A DNA stretch of 64,000 nucleotides from Dipteris shenzhenensis (taxonomy: Eukaryota; Polypodiophyta; Polypodiopsida; Gleicheniales). The stretch's first letter is position 1. Each line of letters begins with the position of its first letter. Positions 31,640 through 44,029 of this stretch are shown piece by piece. A model generated the notes under the pieces. The model searched no databases. It was not told the DNA's origin and saw only the letters and a program-made list of their open reading frames with translations. The DNA lies in the NCBI GenBank assembly GCA_047967505.1, contig CM106538.1; one strand, written 5' to 3'. The position numbers were made by a program, and so were the translations under genes.

Positions 31640-32480
31640 CTGGCTACCATGAATTTTCATCCTCAGGGAGTCCTCGCCAATTGATAAGATACTCTACGTA
31701 GGCCTTGTTTCGGAGTACATGGTCTTTGAAACCCACGATGTGCTCCGGAAAATAGAGGATGTGGCCCTCTTCATCCATAGGTGGCAACTAAGGAAGAACA
31801 TGGACAGGCTGTCCAACATGTGGTTTTAGCAAAGACACATGGAAAACATCATGAATCTTGGAGGTACTGGGTAGCTCCAACTGATATGCAACCTCTCCAA
31901 CCTTGCGGATGATCCTGTAAGGACCATAATACATATGAGCAAGCTTTGTGTTGGTATTACCTTCCAGCGAGGCATAACAGTTCTTATGGAGATGCAAATG
32001 CACATAATCTCCCTCTTTGAAAGAAAAATATATCCGGCGTTCATCCGCATATTTCTTCTGCTTGGCTTGGGCACCCTGCACATTCTTTTTTGCCAACTTC
32101 AGAAGGGCATCCATCCTCTCCAAGTCATTCCGTGCTTGCTAATTTTTCACAGCCATGTCAACAATTGAAGAAGGCATCCCAACCTTGCATCTGTACATTG
32201 CCTCAATTGGGCTCATGCCAATGGAGATATGCTTGGTAATTCAGCAAGTGCAAACCATTTATCCCAAGACTTCTGAGTATCATGACAAAAGTGCCCCAAA
32301 TATTCCTCCACCCATTTGTTCACCCTTTTCGACTGTCCATTAGTCTCAGGATGGTAAGCAGTGCTAGGTGTGAGTAAAGTACCCACTGCTATAAATATCT
32401 CCTGCCAAAAGTGACCCATAAATTTTGCATGTCTATCACTGACAATTTCTTGAGGGAAACCATGATGCTTAAAGACATTC
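31640..32480 (-). pseudogene. Ty3/gypsy integrase and chromodomain fragment
   Basis: Minus-strand 32419-32213 carries integrase-core text (STAYHPETNGQSKRVNKWVE; the usual catalytic E follows DGQ). 32123-31788 has KKYADERR, FKEGDYVHLHL, YGPYRIIRKVGEVAYQLELP and HDVFHVSLLKPHVG. Then 31780-31650 reads ILYFPEHIVGFKDHVLRNK and VEYLINWRGLPEDENSW, a chromodomain. This is the 3' end of a chromovirus-type gypsy element, different from the copy at 33-40 kb. The rest of pol is absent. Confidence 0.8.
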
Positions 32481-32864
32481 TCAATTAATTTGTTGATGCT
32501 TTAAGCCATACGTCATTGATGTAGAGGATTTTCAAACCTTAGTGAAGATGAAATGCCACATGTCATAAGAAAAAAAAACCATAGCCAAAAAGGAGAGATT
32601 GTAGGTAATAGGGAAGACATCACGTGGCAGATAGGAACCCAAGTAATGGTTGGCTACTACACACCCAAATAGTCTCATGATGTTTTACAATAAAAGGCAG
32701 TACAAACTTTGTCTGATTGGTTTGTCATTTACTCGCGAGTGAATTTTCAAGACGGATCGCACTGGGAATACTTGGTTGAGCATACCAGACTCTATCATTA
32801 CACATATCTTCGATTTTAAAATGGGGCTAACATAGCAGGAGAAATGACTAGTTGGACAATGCAA

Positions 32865-33433
32865 ACCACTCTATCCTTTAATGCATGTAGTGCATATGCT
32901 TCTCTTTCACAGTATGAAACATTAGTGATGGGCATGGTGGTCCAAAATTAATAGTCCTTCATACTGTCTAGGGACATGGTGGTATAAACTCATCTTACCA
33001 CATATACTTGTACCAAAGGAGAATGCTAGTAGTCCATAGTAAATTTTTATGCTAATCACATAATCTTAAAGGTCATCTTAACCTCCCAAATTCTAATAGT
33101 GGGAAGGCCAACATTCCATGGTAACAGAAATCTACCCAATGCATAATTCTCATGGTCCCATGGCTCCCTATATTCTCATCATAAATCCATAAATGATGGT
33201 TTGTCAAGTCATTAGTCTAGGTCTAAGCCCATGTCAAGTATCACATTTCTTCAACACCCCACAATTATGTTTACATTGTTTATTAAAGTGTTGACAAATC
33301 CAAAGTTACATGTCTCCTCATCTCATTTATTTTTCCAAATTCTTAATACTTCCCACGATCCTTTCATAAAAGAGGAAACATGATTAATACAGGGGTCTTA
33401 CAAGTAATTTATCAAGCATTCATACACATAAGC
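32865..33433 (+). repeat. Segmental duplication copy A, 5' part
   Basis: Highly similar to 42094-42640: shared strings include cctttaatgcatgtagtgcatat, gatgggcatggtggtccaaaa and catactgtctagggacatgg. The copy continues beyond the gypsy insertion at 40205-40330. No coding content. Confidence 0.8.
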
Positions 33434-33894
33434 TGTTACGCTCTAGCCGAGGTAGCATGACCTCGGAAGAATCAGTCGACATTTCCCTTATAGGATCTAT
33501 CTTTGTAATATATGTGTTTGCGCTTCATGTAAATGATCGGGAGGGATTTAATGTCAAGGTCCTAGGTGAGGGCTGATAGCACCAGACTAGATAGATCTAA
33601 GACCAAGGGCCTAGTGCTAAGATTGTGCCTAGGGGCAAGGAATTTAATGCATCCCAAGAGAGGGGTGAAATGTTGCATTAGGAAGGCCCTATATAGATGA
33701 CATGTGGCATCTAGATCTATCTAGGGATTTGGGGTTTGCTAAGGCTAGAGAGAGAAGAGAAGAGAATGATTCATGTAATTTTTGGTAACGTAGATCTCTG
33801 TCTCGCTTGTGAGCCTTAGCAAGAATTGCCTGGGAGGAGAATCATGGTGCTGCTCCCGTGATCTGCAGAGAGGCTAGAATAGGAGAGTTTGACA
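33434..33894 (+). repeat. Gypsy 5' LTR
   Basis: 461 bp, TG...CA. Contains a TATA-like CCCTATATAGATG near 33690 and an inverted CCGAGG/CCTCGG near its start. It would drive and terminate the element's transcript. Confidence 0.9.
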
Positions 33895-33896
33895 AT

Positions 33897-33909
33897 TGGT
33901 ATCAGAGCC
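33897..33909 (+). other. Gypsy primer-binding site
   Basis: TGGTATCAGAGCC, two bases after the LTR, complementary to the 3' end of initiator methionine tRNA, the standard primer for plant LTR elements. It is followed by about 1.35 kb of untranslated leader with an A18 run at 35018-35035. Confidence 0.85.
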
Positions 33910-35260
33910 TTGTGGAGAGAGCAAGGGACGGGTGATGTACTGAAGAAGGCTACGAAGTGGAGCGTTGGTGGCGAATCACCCGACGGTGACCTCACGAGAC
34001 GTATAGCGTGGGATCGTCGAAGTACCTGTGTGCTGTGACGACGAACAGCGGGAGTCTGTGATAGAAGGCGCTCCCGTAAGGCAACTCGAAGGAACGCAAT
34101 CAAGAGAGCAGTAAACGAAAAGAGGACTGTTGACGAACCATAGCTGGAACTCGGAATTAGGCAAGTGAAAAGGCCGCACAATTATAGACCAGCGTCGAGG
34201 GAGATCCAACGCTGCTGACAATGTGCGTGATGATTGGCGCTCACGTGGAGCTGTGCTGACGACAAACGATTGGCGTGGAGAAGAGAGGGGATTCGTGGTC
34301 TACGATCAAACGGAAGACCTGAAGAGTAGATGGCGAATTCGAACGTGACGTGATACGTGGACTGTTCGTTCGACGTCGGTCTACACAATAGTAACAGTTG
34401 TCAACTACTTCCCTGGCGCATATGCAATCAGAGATTACGGATGACTATGAGGTCTTTCGACGTGGGCAGTCCGGGATCAATCGCAGAAGAATAGAAAGTC
34501 CAAGGAGCTGGAACGAGCAGCAGCAGCTCGTGAGCGGCGAGCAGGAGCAAACTGCTCAGGTGGGCCCGTAGTCAAGATTTGGCGCAGCGAGCACGAAGGC
34601 ATAGGGCCCACAGGCTTCGGGATATCTGGCTACCTCGACCCGTGCTAGTTTTCGATTCCTTCAGACAGATTTCGATCAGAGTTCATAGACCAGGGGGCTC
34701 TCTGTCACTTCTGTCAATGCTGCGTTTTCTTCTCTTGATTTAGTTTGGTGATGCTCCGCTTGCATAAGAGTTTACAGTCTACGATGCTATAGGGACAGAT
34801 CATGCCTATGCAGATGCCTGTATACTTCAGTCTGAGTTAATTTGTAGGAATTTTCCTAGTATAGGGAAAAGCGGGATTTGGATATATGCCTGTGTCAAGT
34901 GCGTAGTTAGTGTGCATGTCAGATTGCAGGTATTCCCTAGTATAGGGAATTGTATTAGAGTGTTAGTACCCTGAATCGTGTAAGCGTGTAATACAGTGTT
35001 CTAGCGGTGTTTATTTTAAAAAAAAAAAAAAAAAACCCCAAAACAAAACACCTATTGAACTGAATGGAAGCAGAAGAAGGGGCTTCCAGGAGGGACCCTG
35101 GTGAGTCAGGAGTCCGGCCGACCCACAGCAGGGATCGCGCCCAGTAGCTCACACTTTATCTGGCAGGATTGCATTGCTGGAGGATGCCTTGCAACAGTTG
35201 TTAGCGCAGCAATTACAAGCCAACGCAGGGCAATCTGAACTTAGGAGAGCGTTATAGAGT

Positions 35261-38200
35261 ATGTCTGCCAGACCTTCTCGAGAGGAGAAGGGAAAGGCTC
35301 CAATGGAACTGGAGTCTAGTGTCCATACGGTCGAGCCTAGAAAGGCTAAAGTGCCAAATATTGCGAATTACAGACCGGAAAAGTATTCTGGTCAGATGAA
35401 CGACCGTAGCTCCGATGTCATTGAGACCTGGTTACACAAATGGGACGAGGCGTTCGCCATTTGTGAGATCAGAAATGACATCAAAAAGATCCGCGAGGCC
35501 ACCCACATGTTTAGTGAGGCAGCGGATCGGTGGTGGATTAAACAACAAAAAGATGGCATAGCATCCACTACCTGGGAGGGGTTTAAAAGAGAGTTCAGGA
35601 AACACTTCTTACCTCCTGACGAGGCATCCCGAGCTTGGGATCAATATAGGAACCTTCGTCAGAGAAATTTATCAGTGGCAGAATACATTGATAAGTTTCG
35701 AGAGAGTGTAATGAAGGTTGACGAACCCCTGCCTCAATCAATCCAAGTGAAAGATTTCATATTTGGATTGAATGATCGAATAAAAATGGAAGTTCGGGCT
35801 AAGTATGTGAACACTCTAGATGATGCAATAGCTATAGCCCTGAACTACGAGGATGCCAAGGGCAGCAAGCCAAGTGGGTTTGCACAGACCGGAACCCAGT
35901 ATGGGTATCCGAAGAAATCTGGGTTTAAGAAGAAGTGGGCTAGTAGAGGGAGTGGTTCACAGTCGAGTGGTCAAGCCAAGCAGGCGAGACCGGCTGAAAC
36001 TCCTAAACCAAGTACCACCATTGGAGTGAAGAGGAAAGTAACCCCAATGGCAGCCCGAGCTTGGTCTAAATCTCCCTTGAACCCAAAACAGCGGGAAAAA
36101 GCGAGGAGAGAAGGCTTATGCTTTGGTTGCCTTCAACCTCATCAGTGGAGAGATTGTCCACGTAATAAAGATCGTCGGATGGCTGAGATGGTGATCTCAG
36201 AGTGCGACGTGGAGATGCAAGGAAGTCCCAGAGCAGAAGAGATGCAGATTCAGCTAGCGGGATCTTCTCAGAGGTTAGTACCTTGTTTGTTCTGTGTGTC
36301 GGTTGCTAAGTTAGTGACGAGTGCACCTGATAACATCCTATCTAAGCCCGCAGCAACAGGGTATACAGCCCTCAATGATACGGAGTTAATTAAAATGAAA
36401 GGGCAAGTGGCCAGTCATGATGTCATTGTGTTGTTTGACTCAACGTCAACTCACAATGTGATTAACTCCAAGCTCGTGAAGAGGCTGAAATTAAAGACAA
36501 GTCCATCTGACTATGCATACACAGTCAGGATGGCAGATGGAAGTTCAACTGAAGTATGGGACCAAAGGGTTACCCAGTTGGAGCTTCGGATTCAGGACTA
36601 TGCTAAGAAGCTTGATTTTGAAATGACCAAGCTTGCTCATGTGGATATAGCCCTGGGAATGGCGTGGCATTCTAGGAAGAATCCAGCCATTGATTGGAAA
36701 AAGCACGTATATCAATTCAAGATGAATGATGTGCTTTATGTCTTGCGAGGCGAAAAAGATATACCTCAAGGACCATTGGTTTCCGTGATGGAAATCAGAA
36801 AGGCTCAAGTAGAGTTTTTGTACCTTTGCACAGCATCGGTAGAGTCGGTGAATGATTCTTCGACTAGCACTGATGTTACGCAAAGTGGTGAGATGGCCAA
36901 GCTGGCTAATCTTATAACAGAGGAGTTCTCTGAATGTTTAAGGGATGAACTACCTTATGGGTTACCTCCAGAGCGGAAAGTTCAGCATAAGATTGAACTG
37001 ATCCCGGGGGCAGAACCTGTAAATAGACCTCCCTATAGAATGAGTTTTACTGAAGGAGCGGAGGTGCGTAGGCAACTGGAAGAATACCTCAAGTTGGGGC
37101 AGATTCAACCAAGTTTCTCACCTTTTGCTTCGCCAGTGATATTAAAGAGGAAAAAGGATGATACGTTTCGCCTCTGTATAGATTCCTCTGTATAGATTAC
37201 AGAGCATTGAATAATATCACTGTTAAGCACAGGTATCCGATGGCTCGGATTGATGATTTGCTAGATGCATTACATGGAGCCGTGATTTTCAGTAAGATAG
37301 ATCTTAAGTGCGGCTATCATCAAATCCGGATTAGTAGAGCCGAGGATGTGCATAAAACCGCTTTCAGGAGCAGGTTTGGTCATTATGAGTTTTTGGTAAT
37401 GCCCTTCGGACTTACCAATGCTCCAGCGACCTTCGTCATGCTTATGAACGATTTACTACGTCCGTATATCGGAAAGTTCGTAGTACATTTCATTGACGAC
37501 ATCCTGATATTCAGTAAAAGTGTTACTGAACATCGTGAACACTTAAGGATAGTGTTCAGTACTTTGAGGAAAGCCAGTCTTTATGTGAATCTTTATGTGA
37601 ATAAAAAGAAAACTATGCTGTGTATGGTTAGGCTTGAATATTTAGGGTTCATAATTACTCCACAGGGGGTAGAAATGGATCCAAAGAAAGTGGCTGTGAT
37701 ACTAACTTGGCCAATCCCTCAGAGTCTGACCACGTGTTGCGATCATTCTTGGGATTTGTCTAGTTTTATAGAAGGCATATCAAAGGATATTCCGGAATAG
37801 TATCGCCATTGACTGATCTGACCTCAAATAAAGTACCTTTTGTTTGGGGACAGAATCAACAGGAAAGTTTTAACACCATAAAACAAGCTGTGGTCTCAGG
37901 ACCGGTGTTAAAAATAGTTGATCCCCAGAAACCGTTGTTCCTAGAAACCAATGCAAGCGGCATTGCGGTAGGAGCAGTCCTCCTTCAAGAGGGAAGGCCA
38001 GTAGCCTTTGAAAGCAAGAAGCTTTCTCCCTCTCAAAGGAATTGGCCAACTCATGAATTGGAGTTGTATGCAGTTATCCATGCTTTGAAAACATGGAGGC
38101 ATTACCTGTATGGTTCAGAGTTTTATGTGGATGTAGATCATGATACTCTGAAACATTTTTGTAAACAACCTGACTTGAGGGGCCGCCAAGCTAGGTGGGC

Positions 38201-39680
38201 AGAGCTCATGCAGGAGTTTAATCTAACGATTCGGTACCGAAGAGGAAAAGACAATAAGGTAGCTGATGCGTTGTCTCGCATTATGCACAACCTGAGTTTC
38301 ACGGTATTAGAGAGTGCTCTAATGACGGAGATCAGAGAAACTCAGAAGGTGGACGAGTTTGTCCAGAGCTTATGGCCTAAAGCTCATGTGTTAAAACCCG
38401 GGGAAAGTGAAAAGGATGACCTGGCATCCAAAAAAGGCCAAACTTATGCAAGATATACCATAAGGGATGGTATGCTAGTTAGAAATGGCAAGGTTGTAGT
38501 ACCTGGTCAGAATGATCTCAGGCAGAGAGTCATTCGACAATGCCATGATAGCCCGTGTGCAGGACATCCAGGAGTCGAGAAGACATATGATCTCGTGAAG
38601 CGAGATTTCTTTTGGCCAAAGATGAAAAAGCATATTCATGAGTATGTGACACGGTGTTTCTCGTGTCAAGTAAGTAAGGCCGAGCGGGTGAAGCCACCCG
38701 GACTTTTACAGCCCTTGGAAATACCACTAATTAAGTGGGAGAGCATTTCCATGGATTTTATTGTAGGGCTACCTGCAACACAAGGAGGATATAATTCTAT
38801 CCTTGTGGTGGTTGATCGTCTAACCAAGATGGCTCACTTCATTCCGACTAGAGAGTCTGTTAGTGCCCCGCAAGTGGCAGATTTGTTCATTAGACATATA
38901 TTTCGTCTGCATGGATTACCTAGATCCATAGTGTCAGACCGAGATGTCAGATTTACCGGTCATTTTTGGACAGCGGTATTTGAGACACTAAGGACTGAGT
39001 TGGGAATGAGTAGTGGGGATCATCCTGAGACGGATGGTCAGATGGAGAGAGTCAACCAGACTTTAGAGGATATGCTGAGGGCATATGTGTCATTGAGGCA
39101 ACATACATGGGACAAGTGGTTGCCATTGTTGGAGTTTGCCTACAATGATAGGAAACATTCATCTACTGGGTTCAGTCCGTTTGAGCTGAACTATGGTTAT
39201 AGACCAGCCAATCCGACTATAGTTGGAGTAACTCAGAAAGTGCCTAGTGCCGCGAACTTTGTAGTTCAGATGCGGGAGATGCTAGCACTTGCGAGAGCTA
39301 ATATCCGCCAGGCTATGGATAGAGCCAAGGTGTATGTGGATGAAAATCGGTCTATAAGAGTATTTGAAGAAGGAGAAAAAGTTTTTCACAGAATTCCTTC
39401 GCACTCGAAGTCGTTGACTTCAGGAGAGTGTGCTAAGTTATCAACTCGATACTGTGGGCCGGTTTTTCATGTTTCACGCTTAAAGAAATTTTTACATACA
39501 GGTGACTCACTAATCGAAGGTGTGGTTTTGTTTCAGGAGATAGAGGATATTGCAAGGCGCAAACCAACAAGAATCCTAGACCGAGGAATAATGCAAATAC
39601 GAAATCGAAAGATACCCATGGTGTTGGTTGCATGGCATGGTCAGCCTCTATCCGAAGCTACCTGGGAATCCGTATATTAG
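35261..39680 (+). pseudogene. Gypsy gag-pol polyprotein, broken in RT and before RNase H
   Basis: Three frames: 35261-37195 (gag, zinc knuckle, protease, start of RT), 37207-37800 (RT palm) and 37809-39680 (RNase H, integrase, tail). The gag part has WW..KQQ and KREFRKHFLP. The zinc knuckle CFGCLQPHQWRDC has spacing CX2CX3HX4C, one residue short of the usual form. The protease motif is VLFDSTSTHNVI, with T where G is expected after DS. RT has FIDD at the palm. RNase H starts FLETNASG (D usual at N/T). Integrase shows its HHCC finger and D, D, E in SMDFIVGLP, SDRDVRF and DGQMERVNQ. A 14-bp tandem duplication (about 37169-37196) breaks frame 1, and a 1-base shift plus TAG near 37735-37775 breaks frame 2. 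Confidence 0.85.
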
Positions 39681-39740
39681 TTGCGGAGAGTGTTCCCAGA
39701 CTTTATCATCGAGGACGCTGATGTCTGAAGAGGGAAGGAA

Positions 39741-40201
39741 TGTTACGCTCTAGCCGAGGTAGCATGACCTCGGAAGAATCAGTCGACATTTCCCTTATAG
39801 GATCTATCTTTGTAATATATGTGTTTGCGCTTCATGTAAATGATCGGGAGGGATTTAATGTCAAGGTCCTAGGTGAGGGCTGATAGCACCAGACTAGATA
39901 GATCTAAGACCAAGGGCCTAGTGCTAAGATTGTGCCTAGGGGCAAGGAATTTAATGCATCCCAAGAGAGGGGTGAAATGTTGCATTAGGAAGGCCCTATA
40001 TAGATGACATGTGGCATCTAGATCTATCTAGGGATTTGGGGTTTGCTAAGGCTAGAGAGAGAAGAGAAGAGAATGATTCATGTAATTTTTGGTAACGTAG
40101 ATCTCTGTCTCGCTTGTGAGCCTTAGCAAGAATTGCCTGGGAGGAGAATCATGGTGCTGCTCCTGTGATCTGCAGAGAGGCTAGAATAGGAGAGTTTGAC
40201 A
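39741..40201 (+). repeat. Gypsy 3' LTR
   Basis: Same length and ends as 33434-33894; one C/T difference was noted. It is followed by ATT and then a second copy of the left flank AAGCATTCATACACATAAGC. Confidence 0.9.
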
Positions 40202-40204
40202 ATT

Positions 40205-40330
40205 AAGCATTCATACACATAAGCAAAGTGTAAACACATCCAAAAACTATAAGGGTCCCTGAGGGATGAGTTTCTTTGTTCCCTTGGACTTGTCATGTTC
40301 TTGACAAGTGTTGGAAGGGATCCTTTACAT
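40205..40330 (+). repeat. Segmental duplication copy A, 3' part
   Basis: Continuation of copy A after the gypsy insertion; matches 42627-42740 (aaagtgtaaacacatccaaaa, ctataagggtcc, gatgagtttctttgttccctt). Confidence 0.75.
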
Positions 40331-42093
40331 TGCCACATCCTGCAAATTCCATATCTACTTATACTATAATACTCTCCAAATGATTAATGTGGCTTAGTAG
40401 TCTATATCGTCTAATCATATGAGCCTCTAACTGATCATGGTCCTCATATTAACCATGGTTCAACTTACCATGGTTCTCATAGACCTCTACTGTAATAATA
40501 TCAAGGGGGTTCAAGGAAAGTATTCATGTGTGTGTGCGTAGCCCACCAAACCACACCCTACAGCAAGCCATCCATACCACCACACCAGGAGGGCAGTAGT
40601 CCCCCTTGTGTGTGGGTGGGCACTGTTTTCATACAATGATAGTGTAAATTAAATTCCGATTCTAGTTGTGCCAAAGAATTTGGCCTTAGAGGTCACAAAC
40701 GACGAAGTAGTATAGAAGGGTACAAGTGTAATGGGTCCACATTCCCATCGAAGCCATTTAGCTTGTTCATATGTGGTCGATGGATGTATGACATACTAAA
40801 ATAACATCTAGAGGGGGGTATACAAATCCAAGCATGGTGTTTACAATGTTAAAATATACCCAAAATAATAAATTTAAAAGCAACCCATCCGCCAAGAGGA
40901 TACCAAACAAGGAAGCATGCGAGTATGCTATAGTTAGGGTCTTTGTCACCCCATCCTACTCATAAGGGTGTGTGTTGCCTATTGTCATAGTACTACTAAC
41001 ATCCTGGTTAAGCACCCCAAGGCAATGTAATCATAATCTTCATTCTTCCATAAAATGCACAAGGATTGTTGAATTCATAATATCCATTTTCTAAAAGGTA
41101 TATATCCATCCACGTAAAAGCTTTATGGTTTCAAAGGTCATGGGACCCATTCTGAAGTGGTACATTCCTATTAGCTATCTAATTCATCAAAATAGTAATG
41201 TACAAAAAAATAGGTAAATATGTCATAGTGCTCCAATGCTAAGGGGTGGCAAAAGCATTCTAGTCTCATTTTGTGTCATCCATGCATTGAAGGTAAGCTG
41301 ACTCACCTGAGTATTCTCCTTGTGGGCTAGCTCCAAGTAAATCAATTCTTCCTTTTGTGATGATGTGGTCTCTTATGCTCCCTTCCCATATCTCCAATCT
41401 TAGGATTGGAGCATAGTGGGATCAATAATGAGAAAAATGTCCATTACGTAAAGCAAGAGTAAGAGCATAGCAACAAATTGAAAGCTCCAAGCTACTAAGT
41501 ACCTCTTGTGCCTTAGAGCTCACGTTAGACTTTTGCATGCTCCGTCAACCAAGCTGAGGAAAGTACATCATACACATCATATATAGAAGAGGAGTTTCAT
41601 GGTGCAAGGCAGATGATGGAGTGGATCATTTTGCGAAAACACTGCATATCGTTCTAGCTTCAAAACATTGAAGTGAAAGGAAACACTACAAAATGAATGG
41701 TGGCAATGACTACGAGTAGTAAATCCTTTTTTAAAGAGAAGGAACCTAGCTGGGACGGTGATCAGCACTCCTGCTCAGCTTTTAAATCACTCAGGCTCCT
41801 CGTGAAGGTAGCTCTTGGACTATGTGCAAGATCTCTTGAACTGTTGCAACTTGTGACCATAATTCTAGGCCTCCTTATTCTTGTCGTCCATTCCTTTCTC
41901 TCTCTAAACCTTTCAAGTTTCACCTCCTTTGTCTTGCAAAAGGAGTAATGGGAAATCTTGATAGATGGGTTGCCCTTTTGGAAGCTGTATCAATGTGTCA
42001 CTTATACATCAAAGTCATTAATATCATAGCCCTCTTTTCCCCACATGTGTGAAAAAATCTTACTCAAGCTACCTTCAACAAGGCCAGTTGTCC
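40331..42093. other. Intergenic, nothing recognised
   Basis: No frame longer than about 80 codons and no family resemblance, repeat array or RNA gene detected. Confidence 0.4.
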
Positions 42094-42745
42094 ATCCTTT
42101 AATGCATGTAGTGCATATCCTTCTCTTTCCCAGCATGAAACATCAGTGATGGGCATGGTGGTCCAAAAGTAATAGGCCTTCATACTGTCTAGGGACATGG
42201 GGGTATATGCTCATCTTACTACATATACTTGTACTAAAGGATAGTCCATAGTAAAAATTTTATGCTAATCACATAATCTTAATGGTCATCATACCCTCCC
42301 AAATCCTAATAGTGAGAAGGCTAACAATCCATAGTAACAGAATTCCACCCAATGCATAGTTCTCATGGTCCCATGGCTCCCTATATTTCCATTATAAATC
42401 CATAAATGATGATATGTCAAGTTATTAGTCTAGGTCTAAGCCCAGTAAAGGCTAATCAAGCATAACATTTCTTCAACATCCTGGCAATAATGTTTACAAT
42501 GTTTATCAAAGTGTTGACAAATCCAAAGATACATGTCTCGTTTATTTTTCCAAATTCCTAATACTTCCCATGACCCTTTTAGAAAAGAGGAACCATGATT
42601 AATCAAAGGGTCTTAGAAGTAATACCAAAGCATTCGTACAAAGTAGTAAAGTGTAAACACATCCAAAAACTATAAGGGTCCCCGAGGGGATGAGTTTCTT
42701 TGTTCCCTTGGATTGTCATGTTCTTGACAAGTGTTGGGAGGGTTG
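42094..42745 (+). repeat. Segmental duplication copy B
   Basis: Undisrupted partner of copy A (32865-33433 plus 40205-40330). It shows the pre-insertion arrangement of the gypsy target region, although the exact target bases differ (AAGCATTCGTACAAAG). Confidence 0.8.
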
Positions 42746-43039
42746 GAGCAAAGTAAGGTGTCCAAAATAGTTGTGTCCTGGCGGACACGAGTTATGAAAG
42801 CACAAAAGCAAAGGATATTTTTTTAGAGAAATTCTATTACATGCAACCAGAACGTGGGCATCTACTATAACTGCAAACCGTGTCAACGGGATACACCCAG
42901 TCTTTTCTCAGTTCTCCCGCAGTGTTTTTGTTTTTCTCACAATTTGAATGTGCTACAATCTTACATCTTATCTCTCTTGTTGTCTCTCTCTAATCCTCGA
43001 CATTAGTCTTCTATGCTTCTTGTCTGCACATCCTCTTCT

Positions 43040-43930
43040 CTGCCCAAGCACAATATGGAACCACCTGTTAATCTTCCCTACAACCATGGCCTCGTTGACG
43101 AGGTATGCATAGTTTCTAATATGTAATGTGGAAGATTTTACGGTATCTTACTCTCTCTCCCAGTCTTCTGCATCTATTCTTGCATGCACATCTGTAACTC
43201 ACATGGTTTATGGAACCTGGTAATATTCTAACGTATATTGTTCATTGCAATTAGAGCCAAGTTGTTAAAGATATCTCAAGAGAAATCATAGATTATATGA
43301 AAATATGAAGCTAACAAGAGACGGGAGCAAAGGAAAAGAAAACTAGCAGCACAAACCAATGACATTCAATGGACATTGAAGCAAAGAAGAAAGAGACTGC
43401 AGGCGAAATAGTCAATAATTTGTAGTTGTCACTTGATTTTGGTAGGGAAGACAGGTCAAAAATCATTCAATTAGTGATGAATGATGAATGCATTTTGAAA
43501 TGTCTTGGTGACCAACACGATAATTCTAAAGCTCTATCCGCATTAAAGAGGTCCTTACAAGAACTAAAGAATCCCAAATCAGACACAAAACTATTTGTTA
43601 AGCGAAGCATACAAACCATGGTAGTGGCATCATGAAATGAGGATGAAATTTCTATTCCAAGAGCTTCAAGAGTGCTGAACATACACCCTAGGAATTTATA
43701 CTCACCACTTAACAGGTTTTCAAATGATGAGGATGGAAGAAAGTTGTCTTTCGATCTTTGCAAATGAAAATCTTGTAATGATGTGTTGAGCTTTGAAGTA
43801 AGGGAACTCGTCATCAAATTTTGGATAGAACAAACAAGGGTAACACCAAACAAGAAGGACATTTGTCGTCATTGAATTGCAAAAAATGAAGATTAGAAGC
43901 ACCCAATACATTTCCTTGATAATTCTCAGG
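43040..43930 (+). pseudogene. Unassigned transposon-like coding remnant
   Basis: A lysine/arginine-rich segment near 43310-43410 (ANKRREQRKRKLAAQ) is followed by SKIIQLVMNDECILKCLGDQ and LFVKRSIQTMVVAS (43426-43635), then, after a stop, ISIPRASRVLNIHPRNLYS. The order resembles regions upstream of the catalytic core in some plant transposase-related proteins, but I cannot name the family. Confidence 0.35.
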
Positions 43931-44029
43931 TAAGATTTGTTTCTATACATATTGTTTGCTGTGAGTTGTGGTTGTGTGCTCTATAGCAATTTTCAAAATG
44001 CTTCTTGGGAAGAAATGGTGCATTAATGT

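Larger units (their letters stand above)
33434..40201 (+). mobile_element. Full-length Ty3/gypsy LTR retrotransposon, near-identical LTRs
   Basis: LTRs of 461 bp at each end begin TGTTACGCTC and end GTTTGACA. Comparing them by eye shows only one certain difference (C at about 33857 against T in the other copy). After the 5' LTR come AT and the primer-binding site TGGTATCAGAGCC (complementary to tRNA-iMet); before the 3' LTR is the purine tract AGAGGGAAGGAA. Order of domains is gag, protease, RT, RNase H, integrase, chromodomain-like tail, as in Ty3/gypsy chromoviruses. A direct repeat TAAGC occurs next to each end. Coding capacity is broken (see the gag-pol entry). Confidence 0.9.
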
